NCBI GenBank assembly: GCA_964639255.1
Contig: CAZXDP010000028.1
Coordinates: forward strand, 1-33,440
DNA from: NZQO01 sp964639255
GTDB taxonomy: Bacteria; Bacteroidota; Bacteroidia; Flavobacteriales; Flavobacteriaceae
Reading direction: 5' to 3'
Length of the DNA: 33,440 nt
Shown here one piece after another: positions 1 to 7,463 of this stretch; positions within the stretch are counted from its first letter, which is position 1, and each line of letters starts with the position of its first letter. Below the pieces are notes generated by a model. That model was given only the letters and a program-made list of their open reading frames with translations, was not told where the DNA came from and made no database searches. The position numbers were made by a program, and so were the translations under genes.

Positions 1-468
1 GAAATGTTGGAAAAAATTAAGGAAGATGGCGGCGATACCAAGAAGTTTATGGAGAAGGCCAAAGACAAGGACGATCCATTCAGGTTAATGGGCTTCGGGC
101 ATCGGGTATATAAAAATTTTGATCCCAGAGCGAAAATCATCAAGAAAGCAGCAGACGATGTGTTGGCCGAGTTGGGCATAGAAGATGAAGTTCTAGATAT
201 CGCGAAGGCACTTGAAAAGGAGGCACTGGAAGATAGCTATTTCGTAGACAGAAAATTATATCCTAACGTAGATTTTTATTCGGGCATTATTTATAGGGCG
301 CTTGGAATTCCGGTAGAAATGTTTACCCCGATGTTCGCTTTGGGAAGACTTCCCGGTTGGATTGCACAATGGAGGGAAATGCGCTTGCGCAAAGAACCCA
401 TTGGCCGACCACGGCAAGTATACATAGGAGAGAACCATCGCCATTTTACCCCCATCGAAAAGCGATAA
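1..468 (+). CDS. gltA: Citrate synthase, C-terminal part (5' truncated by window edge)
   Basis: Citrate synthase condenses oxaloacetate with acetyl-CoA in the first step of the TCA cycle, in the cytoplasm. Only about the last 155 residues are in the window; the frame is open through base 1, so the first visible Met is internal. Two of the three catalytic residues of the type II bacterial family can be seen: the His in GHRVYKNFDPRA (about visible residue 33) and the Asp in PNVDFYSG (about residue 90). The third, a His further upstream, lies outside the window. The C-terminus ends in a basic GRPRQVYIG segment typical of this enzyme. It is followed by a good intrinsic terminator, so it probably ends its own transcript before the DDAH-like gene. 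Confidence 0.96.
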   Translation, partial: EMLEKIKEDGGDTKKFMEKAKDKDDPFRLMGFGHRVYKNFDPRAKIIKKAADDVLAELGIEDEVLDIAKALEKEALEDSYFVDRKLYPNVDFYSGIIYRALGIPVEMFTPMFALGRLPGWIAQWREMRLRKEPIGRPRQVYIGENHRHFTPIEKR

Positions 469-488
469 TAAAGAATATGAATTTTATA

Positions 489-521
489 GAAAGCATCCTT
501 ATAATTAGGGATGCTTTTTTA
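489..521 (+). terminator. Rho-independent terminator after gltA
   Basis: A perfect 9-bp inverted repeat, AAAGCATCC (490-498) and GGATGCTTT (509-517), is separated by a 10-base AT-rich loop and runs into a T-tract (515-520). It lies 22 bases after the citrate synthase stop codon. Confidence 0.88.
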
Positions 522-581
522 TATTGAGAAATAGGATGCTAAGGAAATCGCCGTCCATGGTACCACAACTAACAAGATTAG

Positions 582-589
582 TATATTTG
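582..589 (+). promoter_or_regulatory. TAnnTTTG -7 element of the DDAH-like gene
   Basis: TATATTTG matches the Bacteroidota -7 consensus exactly and ends 4 bases before the ATG at 594. Transcription would start at or next to the start codon, so the mRNA is probably leaderless or nearly so. No clear -33 TTG is seen. Confidence 0.6.
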
Positions 590-593
590 CAGC

Positions 594-1514
594 ATGATAC
601 AATTGCACGTTAATGATGAAGTTTCCCGCTTAAGGGCAGTAGTGTTGGGCAGGGCCGACAGCAACGGGCCCGTACCAACCTTGGATGTGGCCTACGACCC
701 TAAGAGCAAAGAGCACATACAGGCAGGCACCTATCCTAAAGATGAAGATATGGTAGCCGAAATGGATGCCGTGGAAGCCGTATTCAAAAAGTACGACGTT
801 ACGGTATACCGTCCAGATATCATTGAAGATTACAATCAGATTTTTACCCGTGATATAGCTTTCGTTATTGAAGATACATTTATCATTGCCAACATTCTCG
901 AAGACCGAAGCCGCGAAATCGATGCCCTCGAGCACGTACTCGATCAAATCGATCCGAAAAAGATCATAGAGTTTCCAGAAGATGCCCATATTGAGGGTGG
1001 CGATGTCATGCCTTGGGGCGACTATATTTTTGTAGGTACTTACTATGGTGCCGACTATAAAAACTACATAACGGCCCGTACCAATGTAAAGGCGGTAAAA
1101 CACCTACAAGAATTATTTCCGAATAAGAAGGTGAAGTCGTTCAGTTTGCGCAAGTCCAATACAGATGCGAAGGAAAATGCCTTGCATTTAGACTGCTGCT
1201 TTCAGCCTTTGGGAAAGGGGAAAGCCATTATCCATAGAGAAGGGTTTTTGGAAGAAGAAGAATACCAGTGGCTAGTCGATTTCTTCGGAAAGGAAAACTG
1301 CTTTCATATAACCAAACAGGAAATGTACGATATGAACAGTAATGTCTTTTCCATATCGCCCGAAGTGGTTATTTCAGAAAAGAATTTTGCCCGGCTCAAT
1401 ACTTGGCTACGGGAACAAGGCTTCACCGTAGAGGAAGTGCCGTACGCCGAGATAGCCAAACAGGAAGGATTGTTGCGCTGTACCACCTTACCATTAATTC
1501 GCGATAAAAAGTAA
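594..1514 (+). CDS. DDAH/arginine deiminase-family guanidino hydrolase
   Basis: A 306-residue member of the amidinotransferase/arginine deiminase superfamily, close to dimethylarginine dimethylaminohydrolases, which cleave methylated arginine to citrulline and a methylamine. Superfamily signatures appear in order: FTRD (residues 84-87), EGGD (134-137), HLD with His198 and Asp200, and a near-C-terminal RCTTLP with the presumed nucleophile Cys296. No signal peptide, so cytoplasmic. Length fits the family. The exact substrate (dimethylarginine, arginine, or another guanidino compound) cannot be read from the sequence. It lies upstream of an outer-membrane barrel and of ctlX, another member of the superfamily. 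This suggests an arginine or citrulline-related role, but that is inference. Confidence 0.85.
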   Translation: MIQLHVNDEVSRLRAVVLGRADSNGPVPTLDVAYDPKSKEHIQAGTYPKDEDMVAEMDAVEAVFKKYDVTVYRPDIIEDYNQIFTRDIAFVIEDTFIIANILEDRSREIDALEHVLDQIDPKKIIEFPEDAHIEGGDVMPWGDYIFVGTYYGADYKNYITARTNVKAVKHLQELFPNKKVKSFSLRKSNTDAKENALHLDCCFQPLGKGKAIIHREGFLEEEEYQWLVDFFGKENCFHITKQEMYDMNSNVFSISPEVVISEKNFARLNTWLREQGFTVEEVPYAEIAKQEGLLRCTTLPLIRDKK

Positions 1515-1547
1515 CTAGTGCTTAAAACCGCCCAGTGGGAAATTGCG

Positions 1548-1555
1548 TATCTTTA
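1548..1555 (+). promoter_or_regulatory. -7-like element of the barrel-protein gene
   Basis: TATCTTTA differs from TAnnTTTG in the last base only. It ends 5 bases before the ATG at 1561 and 33 bases after the previous stop codon. An upstream in-frame TTG at 1543 would lie before this element, which favours the ATG. Confidence 0.4.
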
Positions 1556-1560
1556 ATACT

Positions 1561-2361
1561 ATGCGCAATCTCCTCAGTAGCTGCTTGTTGCTTTTGTGTT
1601 CAATAATGGCCTTTTCCCAAGGTCCTGTCGATGGATTCTTTCTCGACAAAGGGCGTGCGACCATCGCGATAGGTTCTGGCCTCGAGAAAACCGATAATTA
1701 TTTTATTGGTACCGAGAAGTCCTCGCTATCCCGCAATTTATATTACACCAATCTATTTGTTGCCTATGGCATTACGCCAAAGCTTCAGGCAAGTGTCTCG
1801 CTACCTTATATTGATACAGGCGGCAATGAGGCCTTTCAAGATGTTTCGGCCTTTCTTAAATATCGATTATTAAACGTTGCCTATGGCAATAGTGCACTGA
1901 GCTTGGGTGCCGCGGCAGGTGTTTCCACACCCGCCAGCGATTACGATATAGGTGGTCTCTTCGACATTGGCCAACAAGCGACCGCTTTACAAGGATTGTT
2001 GCTGGTGCACTACCAAACTTTTGAGGGTTGGTTTGCCACGTTACAGAGCGGTTACTTCCTAAAATCGAATCCAACGCCCAACAGTATTCCAGTCGTAGTA
2101 AAAACGGGTTTGGCGCGATCCGATTGGTATTTTGACGTGTACTATCAATTCCAAAATGCGCTGGGGGGAATCGATTATAGGGGCACTCCAGCCCCTCAGG
2201 ATTTTCGGGAGATTGGCGTAGACTTCCATAAGGTGGGCGCCACGGGATATTATTCGGTCCATCCCGTAGTGGGGGTGTACCTCAGCGCTTCCTACGTAAT
2301 CGCTGGCCGCAACGTTTTTGCCGGTCCAGGCGTTGGCTTGGGCATTGTAGGTAATCTTTAG
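1561..2361 (+). CDS. Predicted outer-membrane beta-barrel protein
   Basis: A 266-residue protein that starts with a clear signal peptide (MRNLLSS, a Leu-rich stretch, then AFSQ before the mature part). The rest alternates hydrophobic and polar residues in short segments ending in aromatic residues (NLYYTNLFVAYGITPKLQAS, VSLPYI, WYFDVYYQFQNAL), the usual look of an outer-membrane barrel. The glycine-rich C-terminus ends in Leu. It resembles small porin-like or transporter-type barrels of Bacteroidota, but I cannot assign a family. The ATG at 1561 is preferred over the in-frame TTG at 1543 because it starts the signal peptide directly and follows a -7-like element. It sits between two guanidino hydrolases, so a transport role for a related compound is possible but unproven. 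Confidence 0.78.
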   Translation: MRNLLSSCLLLLCSIMAFSQGPVDGFFLDKGRATIAIGSGLEKTDNYFIGTEKSSLSRNLYYTNLFVAYGITPKLQASVSLPYIDTGGNEAFQDVSAFLKYRLLNVAYGNSALSLGAAAGVSTPASDYDIGGLFDIGQQATALQGLLLVHYQTFEGWFATLQSGYFLKSNPTPNSIPVVVKTGLARSDWYFDVYYQFQNALGGIDYRGTPAPQDFREIGVDFHKVGATGYYSVHPVVGVYLSASYVIAGRNVFAGPGVGLGIVGNL

Positions 2362-2438
2362 GCTTTTTTGTAAGTCAAAATACAGTAGGTTTTCTCTATA
2401 ATTAGTGGGGCACATAGTATTTTCCCATACAAATTGTC

Positions 2439-2446
2439 TAATTTTG
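2439..2446 (+). promoter_or_regulatory. TAnnTTTG -7 element of ctlX
   Basis: TAATTTTG matches the consensus exactly, 8 bases before the ATG at 2455 and 20 bases before the ATG at 2467. The in-frame ATG at 2434 lies upstream of it, so that start can be set aside. Confidence 0.6.
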
Positions 2447-2466
2447 CACCCCAAATGTTTCCCCGT

Positions 2467-3402
2467 ATGCAGCAAATTACCAATACCATATTGATGATAC
2501 GTCCGGTCGCTTTCCGAATGAACGAGCAGACCGCGGTCAATAATTATTTTCAAGAAGATCTCGATCTTAAAAATGCAGAGATCAATGCCAAGGCACAACA
2601 AGAGTTCGACAATTTTGTAGAGAAATTGAGAGCTGCTGGGGTCAACGTTTTGGTTGAAGATGATATTTTGGAACGGGACACGCCGGACTCCCTCTTTCCG
2701 AATAATTGGATTACCACCCACGAAAATGGCGACGTGGCTCTTTATCCACTTTTTGCCGAAAACCGTAGAAAGGAGCGTCGTGAAGATATTTTAGATCGCT
2801 TTGAACGCGAAGGTTTTGAAATTAAAAATATTGTAGATTACACCGCGGCAGAAGAAGAAGGATTGTTTCTGGAGTCTACGGGGAGCCTCATACTCGACAG
2901 GCCCAACCAGAAAGCGTATTGCGCACTATCGCCCCGTGCCGATGAGGAGTTGCTAATCGAATTCTGTGAAGATTTTGAGTTTACCCCTATCATTTTCACG
3001 GCCAACCAAACCGTAGATGGCAAGCGGCTTCCTATTTACCATACAAATGTGATGATGTGCATGGCTGAAAATTTTTGTGTTATCTGCCTTGACAGCATCG
3101 ACGATGCAAAGGAAAAAAAGAACGTTGTGCAACATTTGAAAGAAGATGGCAAGAAAATAATCGCTATTACGGAAGCACAAATGCATCAGTTTGCCGGAAA
3201 TATGTTACAAGTGCGCGGCAGGAACGATAAAAAGTACCTTGTTATGAGTCAAGCAGCGCATAAGAGTTTAACTGCGCAGCAAGTAACTGCCATTGAGAAG
3301 CACTGTGAGATTTTGAGCAGCGATTTGCATATTATCGAAACTTGTGGTGGTGGCAGCGCGCGCTGTATGATGGCAGAAGTATTTCTCCCAAAAAAGAAAT
3401 AG
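2467..3402 (+). CDS. ctlX: Citrulline-utilisation hydrolase CtlX
   Basis: A 311-residue member of the arginine deiminase superfamily matching the CtlX group, which in Francisella hydrolyses citrulline towards ornithine. Visible landmarks are the N-terminal TNTILMIRPV and NEQTAVNNYFQ, SLFPNNWITTH (about 75-85), FLESTGS with the acidic Glu near 136, YHTNVMM with His192, and GGGSARCMMAEVF with the presumed nucleophile Cys300. No signal peptide. The start is chosen at 2467 because family members begin a few residues before TNTILM. The ATG at 2455 is also possible; 2434 lies upstream of the promoter. It converges on the next gene with only 5 bases between stop codons. Confidence 0.88.
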   Translation: MQQITNTILMIRPVAFRMNEQTAVNNYFQEDLDLKNAEINAKAQQEFDNFVEKLRAAGVNVLVEDDILERDTPDSLFPNNWITTHENGDVALYPLFAENRRKERREDILDRFEREGFEIKNIVDYTAAEEEGLFLESTGSLILDRPNQKAYCALSPRADEELLIEFCEDFEFTPIIFTANQTVDGKRLPIYHTNVMMCMAENFCVICLDSIDDAKEKKNVVQHLKEDGKKIIAITEAQMHQFAGNMLQVRGRNDKKYLVMSQAAHKSLTAQQVTAIEKHCEILSSDLHIIETCGGGSARCMMAEVFLPKKK

Positions 3403-3407
3403 TTGCA

Positions 3408-4829
3408 TTACGATTTGGCGACCTTATGTGCCATACCCTCAAAGATGAAGTAATGGAATGGCAGCATACTGTACCAATACAAGCGTCCAAAAAGGCCTTT
3501 TGGTCTAAAGGTTGCCGTCTGTTTCAGGGTGTTGTTTTCTTCTATGCAAAATTCCAACCACGCCTCGCCCGGCAGTTTCATTTCGGCGAACAGCAAAAGC
3601 CTGCGTTCTTCCTTATCGGCATAGAGCACTCGCCAAAAATCGAGAGCATCGCCAGCGTAGATCTTATCTAGGTGGGTACGTCCTCTGCGCAATCCTACAC
3701 CTCCTACCAATTGATCTACAAATCCGCGAAGCTTCCACAACCAGTTGCCGTAATACCATCCTTTATGGCCCCCAATGGACCAAATGTTCTCAAGTACGCG
3801 GTCTGCATCATCTATGGATACTTTTTGAACGTCTTTAAGACAACCGTATTTGGGAACCTGAATATACCCTTTTAAATTTGAGAACCTACCCGCCACCAAC
3901 GAATCCTTCCAACTTGATATTACAAGATTTTGTTCAATTTTGATAAAGGCCTTCTCAATCGATTCGGCATAGGTTATAGGCGTAATATCTAAAATTTCCT
4001 GCAATCTATTGTCCTTCGCCACCACTTCGTGCCGCATACTGTCCACGAGATTCACTGCCAGTTTGTACGTGGTGGAGGTTACAAAATAGAGCCAATAGCT
4101 CGAAAGTCTGGGAGACATAACGGGTACGGAAATAATCCAAAGCTTCAGCTTTCGTACCTTCCCGTATATTTGAAGCATTTCTTTATATGTTAATACGTCG
4201 GGGCCTCCAATATCGAACGATTGATCGTAACATTTTTCGTTCAAGAGAACTCCCGATAGAAATGCGATAACATCCCGTATGGCAATGGGCTGTATCCTGG
4301 TCTTCAGCCACTTTGGGGCGACCATAATGGGCAGCTTTTCGCACAAATCGCGAATTATCTCAAAAGAAGAGCTACCGCTTCCCACCACGATGCCGGCCCT
4401 TAGAACGGTAAGATGGTACCTTCCTTCATATAAAATATCCTCAACCTGTTTACGGGAAGAAAGATGTTTCGATAAATTTTCCTCATTGACGATACCGCTT
4501 AAATATACAACCTGCTTAACCGTGGTTGCAGCCATATATTCATTAAAATTTCGCGCAGCTTTCGCTTCTAATTCATCGAAGTCCTTGGTAGAGACACTCA
4601 TAGAATGGATGAGATAGTAGGCCACATCGATGTCTTTGGGAAAATGCGAAGTATTTACATCGTTCAGGAAATCGACCTCTACTACCTGTACCCGTTTGGT
4701 CGTTTCGGGATCTAACGGCAACCGGTTCTTGTCCCTTACACAGCAAATAATATCGTGGCCCTCTTCCAGCAAGGCGGGGAGCAAGCGCATGCCTATGTAG
4801 CCGTTGGCTCCCGTAAGTAGTATTCTCAA
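3408..4829 (-). CDS. SDR-type NAD(P)-binding protein with C-terminal DUF2867 (YbjT-like)
   Basis: A protein of about 473 residues. The N-terminus has the Rossmann dinucleotide-binding motif TGANGYIG (about residues 6-13) and an atypical/extended SDR body like E. coli YbjT, with YYLIHSMS and VVYLSGIV. The final ~140 residues (GGHKGWYYGNWLW to LLLFAEMKLPGEAWLEF) match DUF2867, a lipid-binding-like fold often fused to this SDR. Total length fits this two-domain family. No reaction is established. There is no ATG near the start. I use TTG at 4829, giving MRILLTGANG as in typical family members; an in-frame TTG at 4853 would add eight residues. Confidence 0.82.
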   Translation of the reverse strand: MRILLTGANGYIGMRLLPALLEEGHDIICCVRDKNRLPLDPETTKRVQVVEVDFLNDVNTSHFPKDIDVAYYLIHSMSVSTKDFDELEAKAARNFNEYMAATTVKQVVYLSGIVNEENLSKHLSSRKQVEDILYEGRYHLTVLRAGIVVGSGSSSFEIIRDLCEKLPIMVAPKWLKTRIQPIAIRDVIAFLSGVLLNEKCYDQSFDIGGPDVLTYKEMLQIYGKVRKLKLWIISVPVMSPRLSSYWLYFVTSTTYKLAVNLVDSMRHEVVAKDNRLQEILDITPITYAESIEKAFIKIEQNLVISSWKDSLVAGRFSNLKGYIQVPKYGCLKDVQKVSIDDADRVLENIWSIGGHKGWYYGNWLWKLRGFVDQLVGGVGLRRGRTHLDKIYAGDALDFWRVLYADKEERRLLLFAEMKLPGEAWLEFCIEENNTLKQTATFRPKGLFGRLYWYSMLPFHYFIFEGMAHKVAKS

Positions 4830-4925
4830 AACTTTTTGTTTAAAAGTAAGCAATAAAGTTTAAACGTGAAGTTAAAGCAATCATAAGTTGGTTATTTGAT
4901 GTAACTTTAGAATAAAATTAGTGCT

Positions 4926-5138
4926 ATGCGCATCTTGAAAATTGTTTTAGCTATCTCTGGGCTCGCTCTGTTCATAGCGGGCTTGTACAATGCATTGGTA
5001 CCCCAGGAGGTTTTGGAGCTAGATGCGGTAGAAGTTTCCATCGCAGAGGGTTTTACCGGTCAAACAATTGCTATGATGGTTTTAGGGCTACTCGCCTTGC
5101 TGGTTGGGCTCTATATTTCGCCCCGCAGGCCGCGCTAG
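4926..5138 (+). CDS. Small two-helix membrane protein (DUF3185-like layout)
   Basis: A 70-residue protein with two predicted membrane segments, about residues 4-25 (ILKIVLAISGLALFIAGLY) and 47-64 (TIAMMVLGLLALLVGLYI), joined by an acidic loop and ending in a basic PRRPR tail. The layout, with a FTGQTI segment just before the second helix, recalls DUF3185 proteins (FTG..TDKTIW), but I am not sure of the family. It is divergent from the SDR gene. Its TAG stop shares a CTAG palindrome with the stop of the opposing gene, so the two coding regions overlap by 4 bases. A weak -7-like TAACTTTA lies at 4902-4909. Confidence 0.7.
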   Translation: MRILKIVLAISGLALFIAGLYNALVPQEVLELDAVEVSIAEGFTGQTIAMMVLGLLALLVGLYISPRRPR

Positions 5139-5566
5139 AGGTCTTCCAAGCGCGTAGGGCTGCATTCGGCCTTAGCCGCCAGGACCTTGTTCATAAATCG
5201 ATGGATTCCCTTGTCTTTGGAACGGGCCAGGATCTTGACAAAATAATCGTCTTTGTAGATGCTGTATTCTTCGGCCCTGCCTTTGTAAAGCGACAGCTTG
5301 TAGTAGGGAATCACCAACGCGTAACTTTCCAATAGGGAGCGAAAGCCAACAATGATACCCTTGGGCCGCATCTCAATATTACACACATTTCTGTTATTAT
5401 CAAGGACCATCAAATTTTGAAGATGCAGGCTCATATCTGAAATAACCAATCGAGGCGAGCCAATCCCTCCTCTTTTTATCCGTTGGGCCAACGTGAATGG
5501 AGCGCCCACTTCCGCGTCGATTTTACGGAAAATGGACTTGTTGTTGTACGATACGTTTACTAGCAA
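5135..5566 (-). CDS. Conserved hypothetical protein, 143 residues
   Basis: A soluble basic protein without signal peptide or membrane segment. The body (KIDAEVGAPFTLAQRIKRGG, VCNIEMRPKGIIVGFRS, ESYALVIPYYKLSLYKG) reads like a compact beta-rich domain that I associate with a conserved uncharacterised Flavobacteriia family. I know no function. The start is TTG at 5566: no ATG occurs before residue 45, and a -7-like TATCTTTA lies 9 bases upstream. The gene is divergent from argS and overlaps the small membrane-protein gene tail to tail. Confidence 0.68.
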   Translation of the reverse strand: MLVNVSYNNKSIFRKIDAEVGAPFTLAQRIKRGGIGSPRLVISDMSLHLQNLMVLDNNRNVCNIEMRPKGIIVGFRSLLESYALVIPYYKLSLYKGRAEEYSIYKDDYFVKILARSKDKGIHRFMNKVLAAKAECSPTRLEDL

Positions 5567-5575
5567 TTTTTCTTT

Positions 5576-5583
5576 TAAAGATA
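5576..5583 (-). promoter_or_regulatory. -7-like element of the 143-residue gene
   Basis: On the minus strand this reads TATCTTTA, one base off TAnnTTTG, 9 bases before the TTG at 5566. It supports that unusual start codon. Confidence 0.35.
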
Positions 5584-5620
5584 CGGAATTCGCCTAAGGT
5601 ACCGTCCTTAAAAATTGATG

Positions 5621-5628
5621 TATCTTTG
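5621..5628 (+). promoter_or_regulatory. TAnnTTTG -7 element of argS
   Basis: TATCTTTG matches the consensus exactly. Transcription from here would begin near 5634, after the in-frame ATG at 5615. This makes the ATG at 5684 the likely start and gives a leader of about 50 bases. Confidence 0.55.
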
Positions 5629-5683
5629 TGCCTATCTTTTTACGAGTGCGGTACAAGCACCTCGATTCGATTTTAACACAATT

Positions 5684-7462
5684 ATGAGCGCATTACAGCA
5701 TACCCTTTCCGAAGCAATCAAAAAAGCCGTTTCATCCATTTTTGATGCAAATCTCGATACAGTTGAGTTTCAAGCTACGCGAAAAGCATTTGAAGGCGAC
5801 GTAACCGTGGTCGTATTCCCAATGCTTCGCACCGTAAAGGGAAACCCAGTCCATATTGGAGAGCAAATTGGCCAATACCTGGTAGCGCACGTGCCAGAGG
5901 TGGCAAAATACAATGTGGTGAAAGGATTTTTGAATCTCGTCCTTAGCGATGCCTATTACCTAGATTTTTTTAAGGAGGTAGACGACTTTGCCAATTTTGG
6001 AAGGCAACCCACCCAGAAGGAGGCCGTTATGGTAGAGTACTCCTCACCAAATACGAACAAGCCCTTGCATTTGGGACATATTCGAAACATTCTTCTAGGA
6101 TATTCGGTGTCTGAAATTATAAAAGCCAGTGGTAAAAAAACGTATAAAACCCAAATTATCAACGACCGCGGTATCCATATTTGCAAGAGCATGCTGGCCT
6201 GGAAAAAGTTTGGCGATGGCGAAACGCCCAATGGTTCGAATATGAAAGGGGATCATTTGGTAGGTAAATATTACGTTACTTTCGATTCAGAATATAAAAA
6301 GCAAGTGGAAGCGTTGCGCACCGAAGGAAAACCGGAAGAAGAGGCGAAGGCAAACGCACCACTATTGTTGGAAGCTCAGGAAATGCTTCGCAAATGGGAA
6401 AAAGGCGATCCCGACACCGTCGCTCTTTGGAACAAGATGAACGGCTGGGTTTACGAGGGCTTTGCAAAGACATACGATGCGCTAGGGGTCGATTTCGATA
6501 GCTACTATTATGAGAGTCAAACCTACCTTTTAGGTAAGGATATTATTGAGGAGGGCCTTGAAAAAGGGGTCTTTTTTAAGAAGAATGATGACTCGGTATG
6601 GTGCGATCTTACAAAGGAGGGTCTAGACGAGAAGCTGGTTTTGCGTAGTGACGGCACCGCAGTGTATATGACACAGGATATCGGTACCGCCATACAACGC
6701 GTCAAGGACCATCCCGATGTAACCGGAATGATCTACACCGTAGGTAACGAACAGGACTACCACTTTAAGGTGCTGTTCTTAATTTTGAAGAAATTGGGCT
6801 ACAAATGGGCCGAGAACCTCTACCACCTAAGCTACGGGATGGTGGACTTACCTTCGGGAAAGATGAAAAGCCGTGAGGGCACTGTCGTCGATGCAGACGA
6901 CCTAATCGCACAAATGGCCGATACTGCTCGTGCTATTTCAGAAGAATTAGGGAAAATCGATGACTTTTCAGAAGCCGAAAAGAGGCAGCTATACCATACC
7001 ATCGGATTGGGCGCCTTGAAGTATTATATCCTAAAGGTCGACCCAAAGAAACGCATTTTGTTCAACCCCGAAGAAAGTGTCGATTTCCAGGGCAATACGG
7101 GGCCATTCATTCAATATACCTATGCCCGTATCCAATCGATTCTGCGCAAGGCGGACTCGGTAGGCCATAGCAACGAGATTGGCCTTGAGACCCTTCACGA
7201 GAAAGAAAAGGAATTGCTGAAGCAATTGCAACTCTTCCCCGAAACGATACAGCAAGCCGCTGAGAATTACAGTCCCGCACTGGTGGCGAATTATACCTAC
7301 GATTTGGTAAAGGAATTTAATTCGTTCTACCAAAATGTACCTATTCTCAATGCAGACACAGAGGCGGAGAAAGAATTTCGGGTGGCCCTTTCGAATGCAG
7401 TGGCAAAGGTCATCAAAACAGCATTTGGGTTATTGGGTATTGAGGTGCCAGAGCGTATGTAA
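5684..7462 (+). CDS. argS: Arginyl-tRNA synthetase
   Basis: Class I aminoacyl-tRNA synthetase that charges tRNA-Arg. With the start at 5684 (MSALQHTLSEAI) it has 592 residues, a usual length for Bacteroidota ArgRS. Domains in order: an N-terminal Add1-type tRNA-binding domain (about 1-115); the catalytic Rossmann domain with the HIGH motif as HLGH (about 129-132, within SSPNTNKPLHLGHIRN); the KMSKS loop as KMKSREG (about 393-399, in the less canonical form usual for ArgRS); and a C-terminal DALR anticodon-binding helical domain from about 470 to the end. An in-frame ATG 69 bases upstream is rejected because it precedes the -7 element. It converges on the first TonB receptor gene with a single base between stops. 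Confidence 0.96.
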   Translation: MSALQHTLSEAIKKAVSSIFDANLDTVEFQATRKAFEGDVTVVVFPMLRTVKGNPVHIGEQIGQYLVAHVPEVAKYNVVKGFLNLVLSDAYYLDFFKEVDDFANFGRQPTQKEAVMVEYSSPNTNKPLHLGHIRNILLGYSVSEIIKASGKKTYKTQIINDRGIHICKSMLAWKKFGDGETPNGSNMKGDHLVGKYYVTFDSEYKKQVEALRTEGKPEEEAKANAPLLLEAQEMLRKWEKGDPDTVALWNKMNGWVYEGFAKTYDALGVDFDSYYYESQTYLLGKDIIEEGLEKGVFFKKNDDSVWCDLTKEGLDEKLVLRSDGTAVYMTQDIGTAIQRVKDHPDVTGMIYTVGNEQDYHFKVLFLILKKLGYKWAENLYHLSYGMVDLPSGKMKSREGTVVDADDLIAQMADTARAISEELGKIDDFSEAEKRQLYHTIGLGALKYYILKVDPKKRILFNPEESVDFQGNTGPFIQYTYARIQSILRKADSVGHSNEIGLETLHEKEKELLKQLQLFPETIQQAAENYSPALVANYTYDLVKEFNSFYQNVPILNADTEAEKEFRVALSNAVAKVIKTAFGLLGIEVPERM

Positions 7463-7463
7463 T

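Noticed and set aside
2059..2721. 220-codon minus-strand ORF opposite the barrel gene and ctlX
   Set aside because: It spans two supported genes and their promoter and has no family-like motif.
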